Positions 47,040 through 59,488 are shown, counted from the first letter of the stretch. The stretch: DNA of 64,000 bases from Xestospongia bergquistia (GCA_963965975.1 OZ014415.1:1555001-1619000); one strand, 5' to 3'. Notes: generated by a model not told the origin, from the letters alone. Program-made: numbers and translations.

Positions 47040-50000
47040 GAGGCTGTTCCATGTTGTTTGACTGTATTCAGTGTGCAATAACTAAACTGGGAAAATGGCA
47101 TATCTCTGATGTGACAGTAACAATGAAGATGAGAGAGACTGATATTTATTTAGCAATGCTGCAATGCCACAGTAGCTAATGATACTATTGGTGATGTCAC
47201 TGCTACAAATAGTAGTAGTACATCACAGCCTATAATCACTGAGTACAATGGTATACATATTATCTCTGTTACATTTTTGTTATAAGCACAACAAAGAACA
47301 TAGTAATAGCCCTGGTACAGCATATAATCACTGAGTACAATGGTATACATATTATATCTCTGTTACATTTTTTTGTTATAAGCAACAAAATACAACAAAG
47401 TACATAATAGCCCTGGTACAGCATTTACAAGCAATCCTGCAAAATAAATTAAGTAACATAGTAACAACCCTAGCTGGTCTAGCAAATTTAGTTTGTCTAA
47501 AATTACACTAATTCTACATAATTACATGTAATTAAATAACAGTCAGTTCTATAATCAAAGCAATAAAGAGTGTACCAATCTTCAAACCCAACGAGATCAC
47601 TTGCTAGACAGTTTCAAGAGAGATGTGGTTATTGTCTGTAGTGGATACATGCACCTTAGCCAGTTGACAATTGACATGACCAAATGTAGACCAAATTAAT
47701 TTAAAAATATTTATAAAGTCTTCCACTAACCTAGTACATAGTTATGTGCATTTAATGGATGAAATGAAATGACTGGATGACCATTCTGTAGGAATTGTAT
47801 ACAAAGTATTAAATCATTGATGGGGCTTAGTTTAATGATGTAGATTTCTCTGCCAGCTACCTAGACACTTTATTTAAACAATTTTCAATTATATTTGTCT
47901 ATTAAATAACATAGTTCTAATAATTCAGAGAAATTTAAACATACAATGAGAATGTAATTTAAAAATGACAATCTTCTATAATTACATTTTGTTAGTACTA
48001 GTTCTATATTGTAACTAAAGTTTATCATTAACATCATTAGTATCGACATAGTAATAGTGAAAATTATATATATTTTTTGCAAATTTACTCATTGCCAGGT
48101 TTGCATGTTAATGCATACAGACCTCTGAACCATAACACAACATTACTTTATATTGTTCATATACATGTGTATTTGGTTCTTCTAAGGTTGGTTTGGAGAA
48201 TATATGTTATGTTCTTTGATCATTGAATCCTTTAATCATTAAAGGATTATGAATATACTTATTATTACGTAATATATAATAGTAGTGAGACTTATAAAGT
48301 AAATTACTATATTGAGAGTTTTTCACACGCAAACAACTTATATCAACATCATGATTTGAAAGAGAAATAATATTGTTGTTAATAATAATTGATATGCAGA
48401 TTTATTTAGAATTGGTACAATAAGACAACAACTGTCTAGTTGACAACAATATTGTAAGAAGTTGCTATGTTTTCCTAGTAAAGTCTTTAGACTACTCAAG
48501 ACCATCTTTTACTTTACCTAACAATAGATTTATAGATTTTCAATTACACTTACTAACAGCATAAAAATACCAGAATAAAAAAATTATATTTTTGCTAATC
48601 TGAACATTTTGCTGTAACTATTGAGACAATAAATATTAAGTCATCAATATTGTGCATAGTGTGAAGAAACACTTCCATAATGTTTGGATGGAAAACGTTC
48701 ATTCTTATAACTATTCCAAATTTGTTGAAACAATACCAACTCTAGAAACAATGCCAACTCATTAGTACCTAATATTTGTCTAATGATCATTGTTTAATTT
48801 CTTTGTATTATAAATATGGGTTTCCCAAATCCAGGAACTATGAAATCCATCCACAAATAACCAGCAGATAATATAAAATATAAATAACAATGAAAAGAAA
48901 TTATTTCTGTGTATCATAAATATGGGTTCCATCTTTATTCATTACATGTCAAATCTAATAAATATAGTATGTTCAGATATTCTGTTTGTTGTCATATTAA
49001 AGGATTATAAATATACACATATACATTACTATTGAGGTTTATGAATTAAGTTAATATAATTATTGAGAATTTATCACACACAAACAGCTTCTTACATTAC
49101 ATTACAATTTGAAAGAGAAATGATATTTTAAAATAATAATTGATATGCTGTTCTATTTATAGTAAAATGTATAGTAAAATTATACAACAACTGTCTAGTT
49201 AATAATATTGCTATCTATACCTATAGTAAGTCTGTTTGAAGGATTATATCTTTTAATGATCAAAGAACACAACATATAGTCCAAACCAAATCTTAGGAGA
49301 ACCAAACACACTATGTACATTTACATGTTATACATCACTAAACTCTCAATATATAATAACTTATTTTATAGACATCAATAGTATTATATATATTATGTAA
49401 TAATAGATATACTTATAAATCTTTAATGATTGAAGGATTATATCTTATAATGATCAAAGCAAATAACATATAGTCCACACTAATCTTAGGAGAGCCAAAT
49501 ATGCATATACATGAACATTATAAAGTTGTGTTGAGTTATACATTATGGTTCAGAGGTCTGTATGCATTAAACACCTCAAATCTGTCAATGAGAAAATATG
49601 TATATTATTTTCACTATTATTATGTCCATACAAATTTCAATGATAAACTATAATTAGTTATAGAAGATATTTAATGATGTCATTGTTAATTACATTCTCA
49701 CTGTATGTTTAAATTTCTCTAGAACAAGTTATTTAATAGACAAATATAATTACAAAGTATCTAGGCAGCTGGCAGAAAAATGTATATTATTAAACTAAGC
49801 TCCATCAATCACTTAATACTTTGTATAGAATTCCTACAGAATGGTGATCCAGTCATTTCATTTCATCCTTCATATCCACAATGCCATATAGCTATGTACC
49901 AGGTAAGTGCAGCAACTTTATATTTGGTAACAGTTGTATAGATATCAAAGTCAATAAAACATGTTGCTTAGTCAAAGAGTGTTAGTTTTGCAACCCTTTA

Positions 50001-50389
50001 CCACTCACAGCAAATGGTTAAATCAGAGAATGATTTAAAAAAGATAGTGATTTTTTAATGGAGTCATATCTCATGCTGTGACAGTACAATTGAAGATGAG
50101 AATTTTCTTTGTAAAAGTTGTACTGTTACATTTTAATTTTAGTAATAACTATTGCCTATAACTGATATTAGTGATGTATACAGTATAATAATAATTTACC
50201 TGACATTATTATAACTGACCTATAGTAAAAGAAAATATAGCCAGTTATATTATTTTAGATAGTTGAATAATACTGGGTATCAATATCATAGACGTGAATG
50301 ACATTATTATATCAATAATATCATATATTATTATCAACAGATGATGAATTATAATCATCATTAGAGGCGTGGTCTCCCCGCCCCCTTCT
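47040..50389. other. Repeat-rich spacer without a recognisable gene
   Basis: Contains a roughly 110-bp tandem duplication at about 47,220-47,420 (AATCACTGAGTACAATGGTA). Copies of a dispersed repeat related to 9400-9720 lie at about 48,090-48,310 (inverted), 49,220-49,330 and 49,400-49,570. About 48,940-49,000 is a copy of about 8930-8985 in inverted orientation, and pieces of receptor flank occur at about 47,780-48,020 and 49,650-49,800. Short frames here show no domain. Confidence 0.5.
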
Positions 50390-50548
50390 AGTATACCAAA
50401 ATATGCGGAAATATTCGAAATGATAACATCCTTCCCTTAATGGGCTTGTGCTGTAAGTGGCCTACATTTGTCACACCTCCCAGTTTAGCTGTGTGCACTA
50501 AATAGAATCAAAACCACGTGGAAAAACCTGGTACTAGCCTTTTGTGTT
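50390..50548 (+). promoter_or_regulatory. Upstream region of the Werner-like gene
   Basis: Contains GTGCACTAAATAGA and the palindrome CCACGTGG (50,514-50,521) about 30 bp upstream of the ATG, matching the block at 44,030-44,095. The E-box could bind a bHLH factor; this is inferred from sequence only. Confidence 0.4.
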
Positions 50549-52055
50549 ATGGATAGACATGCATTAGAAGAGGAATTATTGCAACATTTACAAGATGTTC
50601 AACATGTTCTTCTTCATTTAATGGAAGGAGATAGAAGTGTACCTGTTTCAGAAGATCTTGTTAAAGAGACAATTGAGTCAATAAAGTCGTTGAGTGCTAA
50701 TTTTAATGAATCTGTAAAGTGGATAATAACAACTAGTCAGAATTTACCATCACAACAAGTAAGAGATCTATAGATGTTATAAACAACTTATAGTTAAGTT
50801 GATTGAGTAAACTTCATATCTTTCATTACTAATGAGCATGTTGGGTCAGAGGTGTTGTTATATGATTATTAGCTGATTAAATCTACGTAGACCTATATAA
50901 TAAATTAATAATACCTGTACTTAATATATTGGTATTTTGGTCAGGATATGACTGTTGAAGGACCTGATTCCAGCTGTCAACCAGCTAAGGTGCTTGTACC
51001 TACTCCACCCACTACAGATAATAGTCATATTGTCCAGGAAGCTATCTCATTGGATTTTGAAGAAATACTTGAAAACAGAGTTGCTGTGGAAACCAGTGAT
51101 AACACGCAATCAACTATGTCCACTGACAACAAGTCAAATCCATGTACTATGACCAAAGCATATTCTACTTTGCAACTATCTCCTAATCAAACAATAATAC
51201 AAAATAACGAGGGTTCTACTCCATATATTCCTTCTATTAGCCATGTTAGTGTTCATTCACCTATAAGTATATCAGACTCAATGTCTAGGAATGGAATAGA
51301 ACCAGAAGGAGGTCCTTGGAATGAGGATATAGATGATTTTGATAGTCTTATGGATGAAGAGGCACTTACGAAAGTTGATATTTTATGTCAGGAGACTCAT
51401 GAGTTAGGAGAAGAGGAAGTAGATATAACAAAGAAGACTGCGATGGTATCAGATGAAGAAGATGAGATCTTGATTATATCTGACGATGAAGAGTTAATAC
51501 AAGAAGATAGTGGTGTGAAGACATTGCAAGATATTGCTGAAGAAGAGGAGAAGGATGTTTATGATCCAGTTGTCTTAGGTAAAATGTTGATCCATTGTCT
51601 TGTCTTTGTTTCTTTATTCATCTCTTTATTTATTCCCTTATCTACCTATCTCTCTTCTTTATCCATTCATCCTTCATTCTATACATCCATTTATCCATTC
51701 ATCCTTCATTCTATACATCCATTTATCCATTCATCCTTCATTCTATACATCCGTTTATCCATTCATCCTTCTTTCTATCCATCCATTTATTAACTCACAT
51801 ATTGTATTCCTTTCATTCGTCTAACAACTCATCTTTTAATTATTAGGGTGTCCTCCACCCACCTCAGAACATATTGATAAACTCAAGCAGTCATTTGGTC
51901 ATTCCAGATTCAAACCGTAAGTTTAATAATTAATTGATTAGCACCTGTAATTAATTGTTTTAAGTATATTTATTAATATTTTATTAGTGAGCAATGGAGG
52001 ATTATTCATTCAGTACTCTACAAGAAACAGGATAACTGTGCTGTCATGGCAACAG
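50549..52055 (+). CDS. Werner-like RecQ helicase, N-terminal exons only
   Basis: Four exons: 50,549-50,758 (helical N-terminal segment MDRHALEEELLQHLQDVQHV.., phase 0 end), 50,945-51,578 (low-complexity acidic region with DDFDSLMDEEAL and SDEEDEILIISDDEEL), 51,847-51,916 and 51,988-52,055. The last two encode KLKQSFGHSRFKPEQWRIIH and NCAVMATG. This is the RecQ Q-motif region and the start of motif I, very close to human WRN (LKMYFGHSSFKPVQWKVIH, VAVMATGYGKS). Junctions are GT-AG and phases agree. The next exon should begin with the YGKS Walker A; I find none before 54 kb, so the helicase core is missing and the gene is truncated or has a very long intron. No WRN-type exonuclease domain is seen. 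Confidence 0.7.
51660..51792. repeat. Minisatellite in intron 2 of the Werner-like gene
   Basis: About four copies of a roughly 32-bp unit (ATCCATTTATCCATTCATCC TTCATTCTATAC). The apparent reading-through of exon 2 into it (SIHPSF repeats) is an artefact of the repeat. Confidence 0.85.
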
Positions 52056-52250
52056 GTACATGTACAATAGTAATGTAAAATAGTGCCATCCCTTTACTTA
52101 TAGCATGACATGTTTATATGTAACTGTTGTCATAGCAACAGGTACCTGTATACATACAATGGTTATGTAAATAATACCATCCTTTTAACTACAACATGAC
52201 CATTTGCATATAAATATTGTCATGGCAACAGGATGTGTATATGTAAAAGA
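52042..52250. repeat. Tandem roughly 85-bp repeat at the exon 4 end
   Basis: The exon 4 end plus donor (GTCATGGCAACAGGTAC) and following intron recur at about 52,127 (GTCATAGCAACAGGTACC) and about 52,218 (GTCATGGCAACAGG). This gives three copies, so the exon end has been locally amplified. Confidence 0.7.
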
Positions 52251-52598
52251 TTATTATTTAAAATACCTAGTGGTAGTCTCATGTGGTCAGGTGTGTTAGG
52301 GTAGACAATGTTTAGTGACTTGTTTCTACAGTGCTCCCATACATTTCTTTTTCTATTGGTTATTTATGTGAGGCTGACCTTGTTAGTATTTATTTTTATT
52401 ACTGTGAAAACAGACCATGAACCATGAATTACTGGTGTAAATTATATTCATGCTCATCAAAATATATTCTTGTCAACAAAATATCTGTTGCCCAAAAAAG
52501 CGTAAAAAAGCGTATACATTGGTTTATTAAACACCAGATCTTATACACAAATACAAATTATCAATGTTATAAACTGGTACTAATATATATATATATAT

Positions 52599-52998
52599 AC
52601 CGTAAGGGTATAAATTTTCGTGGGGGATTTAATTTCGCTGTATTCGTGGGTTGTTGCTTTATCACGAAATTTAACTTTTATTCCACCCACGCATAATCAC
52701 GCAAAGGGATTCATGTCGGTCACTTCTTTCTCTTTTACACTGTCTGAAGTACTTCTCTGTCAACTGCCTCCCAGATTTTCTTGTATATATGGTACCCTCT
52801 CACCATGGATTTATAGGAATAGGTAGCCATATTTCGCGAAAATCACGCTTGTGATCACAACACATGCCTGATACCACACCCATTATTAATACTTCACACC
52901 CACTAAACACGAAAATTAATACCAACGAAATTTAAATAATAAAGCAAAATTTAAAAAACACAAAAATTTAAACCCTCGAAAATTTGTACCCTTACAGT
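52599..52998. mobile_element. MITE-like element with about 24-bp inverted termini
   Basis: The left end ACCGTAAGGGTATAAATTTT CG and the reverse complement of the right end ACTGTAAGGGTACAAATTTT CG match at all but a couple of positions. It is flanked by TATA on both sides, consistent with a TA target duplication. It is about 400 bp with no transposase, so likely mobilised in trans by a mariner or similar transposase. Confidence 0.7.
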
Positions 52999-54696
52999 AT
53001 ATACTTAATAGACTATATGTTATAAAACTGGTACTATACTATGAGAAGAGCCACCTAGACATGTGAATAACTTTGCCGTTTACATGCTATCGACATGGGA
53101 CTTGTACCAATCGATTCAGCTTGCAAATGCTCATTTTATATATAAAATTTGGCTCTCTAATGCCACGAGAAAGTAGCAAACTATAAAACTCCATACATTT
53201 TCAATGGCATACCTTTGACATACTTTAAATTGCACACCTTCAAGGATTTAATAAATAACAATTTTCGCCTTGAGAAGTCAGTCATATGTCACGTGAAAAT
53301 TCTAAATTATAATTCTAATTGAGTGCTTTGAATATTCATAGACACTCGCAACAACTTCCTTTGTATGTGATCTTAGTCTCTTTCTCTTAGGCATCTTCGC
53401 GAACACGAGAGAAAACATGGTGTGTTCACATGATATGCACGTGAACAAATAATGAATACACTTAAAATGTACTTCAGTGCTAAATGCATATAATAGTACC
53501 TCACCTTACATTCCATGCATAAAGCACCTTTTTTAATGAAGGGATTTTCTTAAATACTTTAATATATATATATACTCAATACATTATAGATGAAGGATAA
53601 TGTTTTCACATCAAGTTGTATAAGTTGAATTTACAGGTACCAAAACTAACAGAGACAATCTAGTCCCATAGATTGAGTGAAAGTATAATAGATTTACTAA
53701 AATATAATAAAACATCATTAGTTCTGACCATTAGTTACACAAACAATTATGTTCATAGTACATTAGTAATCAAAACTCTGTGTGTGTTTATTTGTTTCTA
53801 TCAAAATATTTTCTTACTTGCCACCTGAATAACCATAATTAGTTAAATCAACTAATCAGTAGTACATATGTATGTAGTTGAGCTCTTATATTAGGGCAAG
53901 CACAAAGACACTTAACAACAATGTTTTTCTGTATAGCCTGTATTGGTCAATCACTTTTTACATTGAAATTTAAACATTCTTGTATTAAGACACTTTATAA
54001 AAACAGAAATGATCCATGTTTCCTTCCATACTTTGTATGTGTATGACATTGAGTATTACTAGGAGAAAAAACTAGAGTTTATAAAAGATTATTACAAATC
54101 GTTGTCATAACAACAAGCAAGTACATACTCATATATGATGAAGTGTTTAATTCAGCACTTGATTATGGTGGAATTGAGAAGGCATTTGTTCCCTTTAGAA
54201 ACCTGCTACCAGCAAAAGGAAAATGTGATAGATATATTATCTTTTTAATAAATTAGTGTAATGATTATAATTGATTGAAGCAATGATTCAGTTAATGGAA
54301 CTGAAAACCTTGAAGAAGTGTTGTTTGACTCTCAAAGAATCAAACTATAATCTGTTGAGGTTTCTCTTACATACATATATCAATAATGCTTTCAAGATCA
54401 TTGTCTGAAAGCTTATTGGGTGACTCTGGGCTGCCAATCTTTATATTTTGAAAGTTGAATGTTGCCATTTATCCCTCCCCCCCAGAAATGAGTTTCTGAG
54501 TGAAACCCTGATTTTATTTAATAAACCAATCACACTACTACAATTCAATGACATGACATTATATTGTAGAATGCTAGCAATTGAGTGAACATCTATTTAT
54601 TTGTACATGCATGGACAATTATCTAAAGCAAGTCACATACAGCATCTATATTATAATATTAAGACACGACCCATTTTACTGCAGCTGTTTTACTAA
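52999..54696. other. Spacer 3' of the MBL-1 gene
   Basis: No gene seen. About 53,570-54,290 matches about 58,740-59,400, so the MBL-1 and MBL-2 genes were duplicated with their 3' flanks. About 54,380-54,490 resembles about 63,890-64,000 (TTTGAAAGTTGAATGTTG), a further dispersed repeat. Confidence 0.55.
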
Positions 54697-55725
54697 TCAT
54701 TTGCTATGCGTAAATGTATTAAATGCTTGAAGATCATGTTCAACTTCTCCATCAATATCGATGCTAAACTTAATGATATAGTTAATGACTGTGTTTGTGC
54801 TTGGGTCTACGACACTAGTCGCAAATATAGCTTTGGTGATACCAGTGTGATATATCCATTGAGCTTTAGATGGGCATCTTGCATAGCAGGTATAGTAATG
54901 GCCAGTTGTTGATACTGTTGACAGGTAATCCTCCAATTCTTCATATATTTCGCATCGAGGATGATGATACACACCATGTAATCCAGCACTTGAGAAAGCA
55001 TAGTATGGACGGACAGCTTTTAGAAATTTGTATGTGTTTGCATGTCCATTAAATGCTCCATGATGAGCTAGACGAAAGATATGAGATTGAACGCGTTGAC
55101 CAGCACATTGTAGGAAATTATTTACTAGTGTTGTTTTTCCTTCGAAGTCTCCAGGTAGAAGAATTTTAACATCAGCAAATTGTACTTGAAGAACTAAACT
55201 GTCTCCGTTAGTTCCTCCATTTGGACATTTGTTATGTTCTGAAGCAAGCACAGCTATTGTGACATTTCCATCACATATCTTAAAAGATGTGCAGTTTCTG
55301 CCACAACAGAATGGGATTCTCTCAGTCGTAATGCCAGTTGTTTTTATAAATTTTCGATATTTTGTCCATTCACAAGAGTGATAGACAATAGGATAATCCT
55401 GAGGATGTCGATTACCTAGAGCAGCATCGAGAAAGTTATTATGATCTTTATCAGGATGACTTAAGAAGACCTTTTCAATGATGTGTCCATCAAGATAATC
55501 AGCTATGTCTTGTTTTTCCATAAACCCCTTATACTTTGAAGAACCCATATCTACAATGGTTAAATTTCCTCCTTTTTGTGCTGGACATTGGATGATCGTA
55601 GCATCACCTTGACCTACAGGAAGAGCCATAATGTTGAGTTTTTCGTCAGCTGAAGTTAATCTGCATCCTGTGACTCGTATGACTATTCCAACAAGAAGAG
55701 GGACAATAATCAATTGCATTTTCAT
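54697..55725 (-). CDS. MBL-1: secreted ComEC-like metallo-beta-lactamase-fold protein
   Basis: A 342-residue single-exon protein. Residues 1-21 form a signal peptide (MKMQLIIVPLLVGIVI). Motifs follow the MBL domain of bacterial ComEC/Rec2: GQGDATII (38-45), TIVDMGSS (56-63), FLSHPDKDH (87-95, metal ligands), NGDSLVL (173-179), LLPGDFEG (189-196), LAHHGAFNG (219-227) and AFSSAG..YHHP (243-256). All metal-binding positions look present, with many extra cysteines, fitting a secreted enzyme. The membrane channel and OB parts of ComEC are absent. In bacteria this domain is linked to DNA uptake and possibly strand degradation; here an extracellular phosphoesterase or nuclease role is only inferred. 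Flanks are shared with MBL-2. Confidence 0.8.
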   Translation of the reverse strand: MKMQLIIVPLLVGIVIRVTGCRLTSADEKLNIMALPVGQGDATIIQCPAQKGGNLTIVDMGSSKYKGFMEKQDIADYLDGHIIEKVFLSHPDKDHNNFLDAALGNRHPQDYPIVYHSCEWTKYRKFIKTTGITTERIPFCCGRNCTSFKICDGNVTIAVLASEHNKCPNGGTNGDSLVLQVQFADVKILLPGDFEGKTTLVNNFLQCAGQRVQSHIFRLAHHGAFNGHANTYKFLKAVRPYYAFSSAGLHGVYHHPRCEIYEELEDYLSTVSTTGHYYTCYARCPSKAQWIYHTGITKAIFATSVVDPSTNTVINYIIKFSIDIDGEVEHDLQAFNTFTHSK

Positions 55726-56084
55726 TTTTCTGTATTGCTTTGAAAAGGCAGTAAGAGTTTATTTGATTGCGTTTTTTTATAACCTACATGTATTTATATT
55801 ATGATAAAACGGGCCAATTCCTTTAATGCTATTATTTGAGTGGGCATTTCCATGAGCTTGCTGATGATAAATAGCATTGTATTATGTTTAAGACTGCCAC
55901 CATTAAAGTTGCTTGTAATAATATTCATTGTATATAATATTATTAGTCTCTATCTTGAGCCCTACAAGATATATGTGACTTGTTAGTCAAACTTCAAAGT
56001 TTAAAACACTAAGAACTAACTATCTTCATTGTTGTCTGTACATTTGGCCAGTGTTCTCACTAGCTACTTCTAGGGGGATACTGT

Positions 56085-56096
56085 CCCCCCCCCCCC
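56085..56096. repeat. Poly-C tract (12 C)
   Basis: An uninterrupted run of twelve C in an AT-rich context, just upstream of TAATAGTAATGTAACCCC. Possible slippage site. Confidence 0.9.
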
Positions 56097-56195
56097 AGTA
56101 ATAGTAATGTAACCCCTGTCCCAAGAGATGATGAGATGCGTGCCCCTCTGTTTAAATCTAATGATAGATCTTAATTAAAACATAAGTGTGACTAA

Positions 56196-56675
56196 TTAAT
56201 AAGTATTACCAGAAGCTTCCCATATTCTCAAGGCATGTGTAGCATCCCATTCTTCTAATGGTGGACCAATCATTGATACTCTAATGAGGTTGTCCAATGT
56301 ACTAGTGGTTCCTCGTCTTTTCCTAGATACGGCCAGTTCACCATCACTCTGGGTGAGTTCTTGAGTCTCTTGTTCTGTAACTAAGCTTTGTTGAAAAACA
56401 AGACGATTTTGTCTTTTCACAATTTTTGCTTCTTCACACTCAACATGATAGCACGCTGTTAATAATCCAGACCACACCCAATTAATTAGTCCAAAACACC
56501 TGCCCGTTCCCTCCGGCTCTACAAATGTAGTGAGAACACTGCATTTGGCAGAGCCTGATTCCAAAACATTGAAGTTTACATGCTCTTGAGTCAACCTTGT
56601 CAGGATGGGTAATTTTGACAAGGGAACATATATTGTCTTGAAAAACTGAGCCAGGTGAATTGGTGAACAAACCAA
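56196..56675 (-). pseudogene. Possible hAT/ZNF862-like transposase C-terminal fragment
   Basis: A 159-codon frame. Its end, STLDNLIRVSMIGPPLEEWD followed by ATHALRIWEAS, resembles the dimerisation tail of hAT-derived proteins (LxxLLRIxxxGPxxxxFDPxxAVxxW). A basic KRRG precedes it. The N-terminal part (VCSPIHLAQFFKTIYVPLSK..) is not recognised and may be out of frame with the original. No terminal repeats are found around it. The assignment is tentative. Confidence 0.35.
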
Positions 56676-57366
56676 TTTAACTATATGTATATGTACTAAT
56701 ACTGTGGTATTAAAACATACCTTTTTGTTTTACTTACTTAATTGAATTATAAATCAATTTATATATATAAGGTGACAATTGAAATTGACAAAATATAGGT
56801 TAGACAATGGGTTAGGTGTTTAGCAGAAGCACAAGTGCTCTAATTTATGTCCAAGGCATTCCAATTTAGACAATTTTGAGGCACTAGACAAACCCAAACT
56901 AGCCCAGTCATGCCACAATTACAACCTAAGTTTGATAAGTCAACAGAATTCTAAATAATTCTCTTTGATGTTAATGAGAAAATGAAGTGTCATTAATATC
57001 AAAGGTAATTATTCATAAATTTGTCCAATATAGGATAGAATGTAATTTTTATTGAACTTTTGAACAATCATTTGCTGTGTCATAGTCTCCCATATTTGTA
57101 CATTCTCTTTAAAATTATAATAATAATTATTAATAATATTTTTTATTGAAGATTCTTATTTTATAAATATTAATATTAAAACTATATATGTATAATCACA
57201 TTGTGCTATTTATAAAGTCTTATTACAATTACTGCACACATGTACCACTACACAATCATTATACAGGTACTACAATAATACTATATACTATTTATGTGGT
57301 ACTATATTCATCAGTAACTTCACTCTTGTTATCAGATGACATGAATAATTGATGAAGTGTTTGGTG

Positions 57367-57970
57367 CTATTGTTTAACTACATTAGAGACTGGAATGCTA
57401 TTAAATGGTATCAATCTAGCTGGACTAACTCCATTAACATTAATAGCAAAATGAATGATATAGTTATATGCTTTATCTATATTTGGGTCAGGATCAATGA
57501 CTGTTGTCACATAGATGCCAGCTGTGATTATTTTATTATCCCACTCATTAGTACTAGTACTACATGTGTACATATGAGGGGCAACATTTTTATCCAAACG
57601 AGAGACATTAGATGTTTCTAAATGGTAATGAACTTCACACCTTGGATGTATGTAGCCATTGTTTAGACCACCGTTTGAACAGGCATAACGAGGTCGTATT
57701 TTGTTTAATAGTTTAGGAGTATTAGCTTCTTGATTATAAGCTCCATAATGAGCAAGACGATATGCATTTGATTCAAGATTGCCTGAACAACTGATAAAGT
57801 CATCGATAAAGTCACTATCACCTTCAAAATCTCCTGGCAAATAAACAGTAGTACCTCCATATTCGACTTGGAGAACTAAGCTATCTCCATTACTGTTATC
57901 ACCATTACATTTGGCCCTTTCTGATGCTAAAATGTAAATGTTTACTTTTTGATTACATATTGCATATCTT
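57367..57970 (-). pseudogene. MBL-4: 5'-truncated ComEC-like gene
   Basis: Open from about 57,970 (AICNQKVNIYILASERAKC) to the stop at 57,367, covering NGDSLVLQVEY, YLPGDFEG, RLAHYGAYN and the C-terminal ETSNVSRLDKNVAPHMYTCS to IPVSNVVKQ. The N-terminal half, with signal peptide and SHPDKDH motif, is missing. The second histidine of HHG is Tyr. Upstream lies AT-rich sequence and then a MITE. The C-terminal third and the 3' flank (about 57,120-57,366) match MBL-3. Confidence 0.75.
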
Positions 57971-58038
57971 GTACTAATATATATGTGCTCAAAGTCAAAA
58001 CACTATATTTCATTAAACTGGTACTAATAGATGTGTAC

Positions 58039-58737
58039 TTAAGGTGGTGGTATGGTGGCGTTAATGATATTCATAGTTTAACTTTTTCCTATTATAATTT
58101 CTATATCTTTTCTTGTTTTAATACAATCCTTTGACTACTACATTATATCAATTGTCTTCAACTTCGATAAAAAATTTAAAACAATTGCATGTATCAATCA
58201 AGAGTTACTGGAGTAACAGTATACAGAACAAAGGTACATTTTTCTAAAACCTTCTTATAGGTAGACATTACAAACTTACCTTGCTATTACAGTTATATGA
58301 GATCTATAATCCTATGAAAGCTTTTTTTGAATTACTGCTATAGTTTCTGAGATACATTAAGCAGAGTCAAATCTTTGAGAGCCTTCGGAAAACCGAACGC
58401 CATTTTTAAAAATTGGCTTTATAGGATTACTCATACTTATGTTGTGTAGGGTTGTTCAAGATTTCTTACCTGTGCGTAGTATTAGAGCTGAGATAAATGT
58501 ACCTTTGTACTTGCTCATTAACTTTAGCTATGAAACCACTGGAATGTGAGAAGTATGTCATTATCTTGGAACCACATCCATGTTAGTAATATTTGAAATC
58601 TTTTGGCAATATAGCTTAGAATGCAAACCAACCATAAATATGTGTTAATGAGTGTGTTATGAAATCATGAATATAGTATGAATATTATTATAATAAAATT
58701 TATTTGGCTTCAGACTTCCACCATACCGCCACCTTAA
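58039..58737. mobile_element. MITE-like element with TTAA ends (piggyBac-type target)
   Basis: TTAAGGTGGTGGTATGGTGG at the left, and the reverse complement of the right end TTAAGGTGGCGGTATGGTGG, differ at one base. The TTAA tetranucleotide at each end fits piggyBac-like target duplication. About 700 bp, no transposase frame. It lies in the gap left by the missing 5' half of MBL-4. Confidence 0.7.
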
Positions 58738-59488
58738 TACACTATATGTGAAGGACAATGTTTTAAAATCAAGTTATATGTGCTGAATGTACAGGTAGCA
58801 AAGCTAACAGAGACAATCTAGTTCCATAGACAGAGTACAATAAAAGTAATAATATAATAAATCATTATTAGTCCTAACCATTATCTACATAAACAGTCAT
58901 TTCATTAGTACATTAGTAATCAAAACCATATATGTTTATTTGTTTGTATCAAAACATTTGTTTACATGTAACCTGTATATGTATGTAGTACATATACACA
59001 TATATATATATGTATAATTATAGTTGAGTTCATGTTCTTGTGTATTAGGACAAGCACAAAGACACTTAACAACAATTTTTTTTCTGTATAACCTGTATTA
59101 GTCAATCATTTTTTACATTGAAATTTAAACAGTCTAGTATTAAGGACTCATTATAACCCAACCCCCTCCCCCTAGAAATGACTCATATATCCTGCCATAC
59201 TTCGTAAGTGTAATTGAGCATTACGAGTTTACAAAAGATTATTGCAAATTTGTGTCATAACAACAAGCAAGTACATACTCATATATGATGAAGTGTTTAA
59301 TTCAAGTCTTGATTATGGTGAAATTGGGAGGGCATTTGTTCCCTTTAGAACCTGCTACCAGCCTTGGAAAATGTGATAGATATATTATCTTTTTAATAAA
59401 TTAGTGTATTGATAATTATCACAAGTGTATGGAATATCTATATTATAATATTAAGACACTGCCCATTTTACTGCAGCTGCTTTACTAA

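Noticed and set aside
51595..51846. Plus-strand frames rich in SIHPSF repeats
   Set aside because: Translation of the TCCA-type minisatellite in an intron of the Werner-like gene; no domain, and good splice sites flank it.
54706..54912. Plus-strand frames opposite MBL genes (also 59,498 and 60,472)
   Set aside because: Antisense shadows of the MBL coding exons, shared only because the genes are duplicated.
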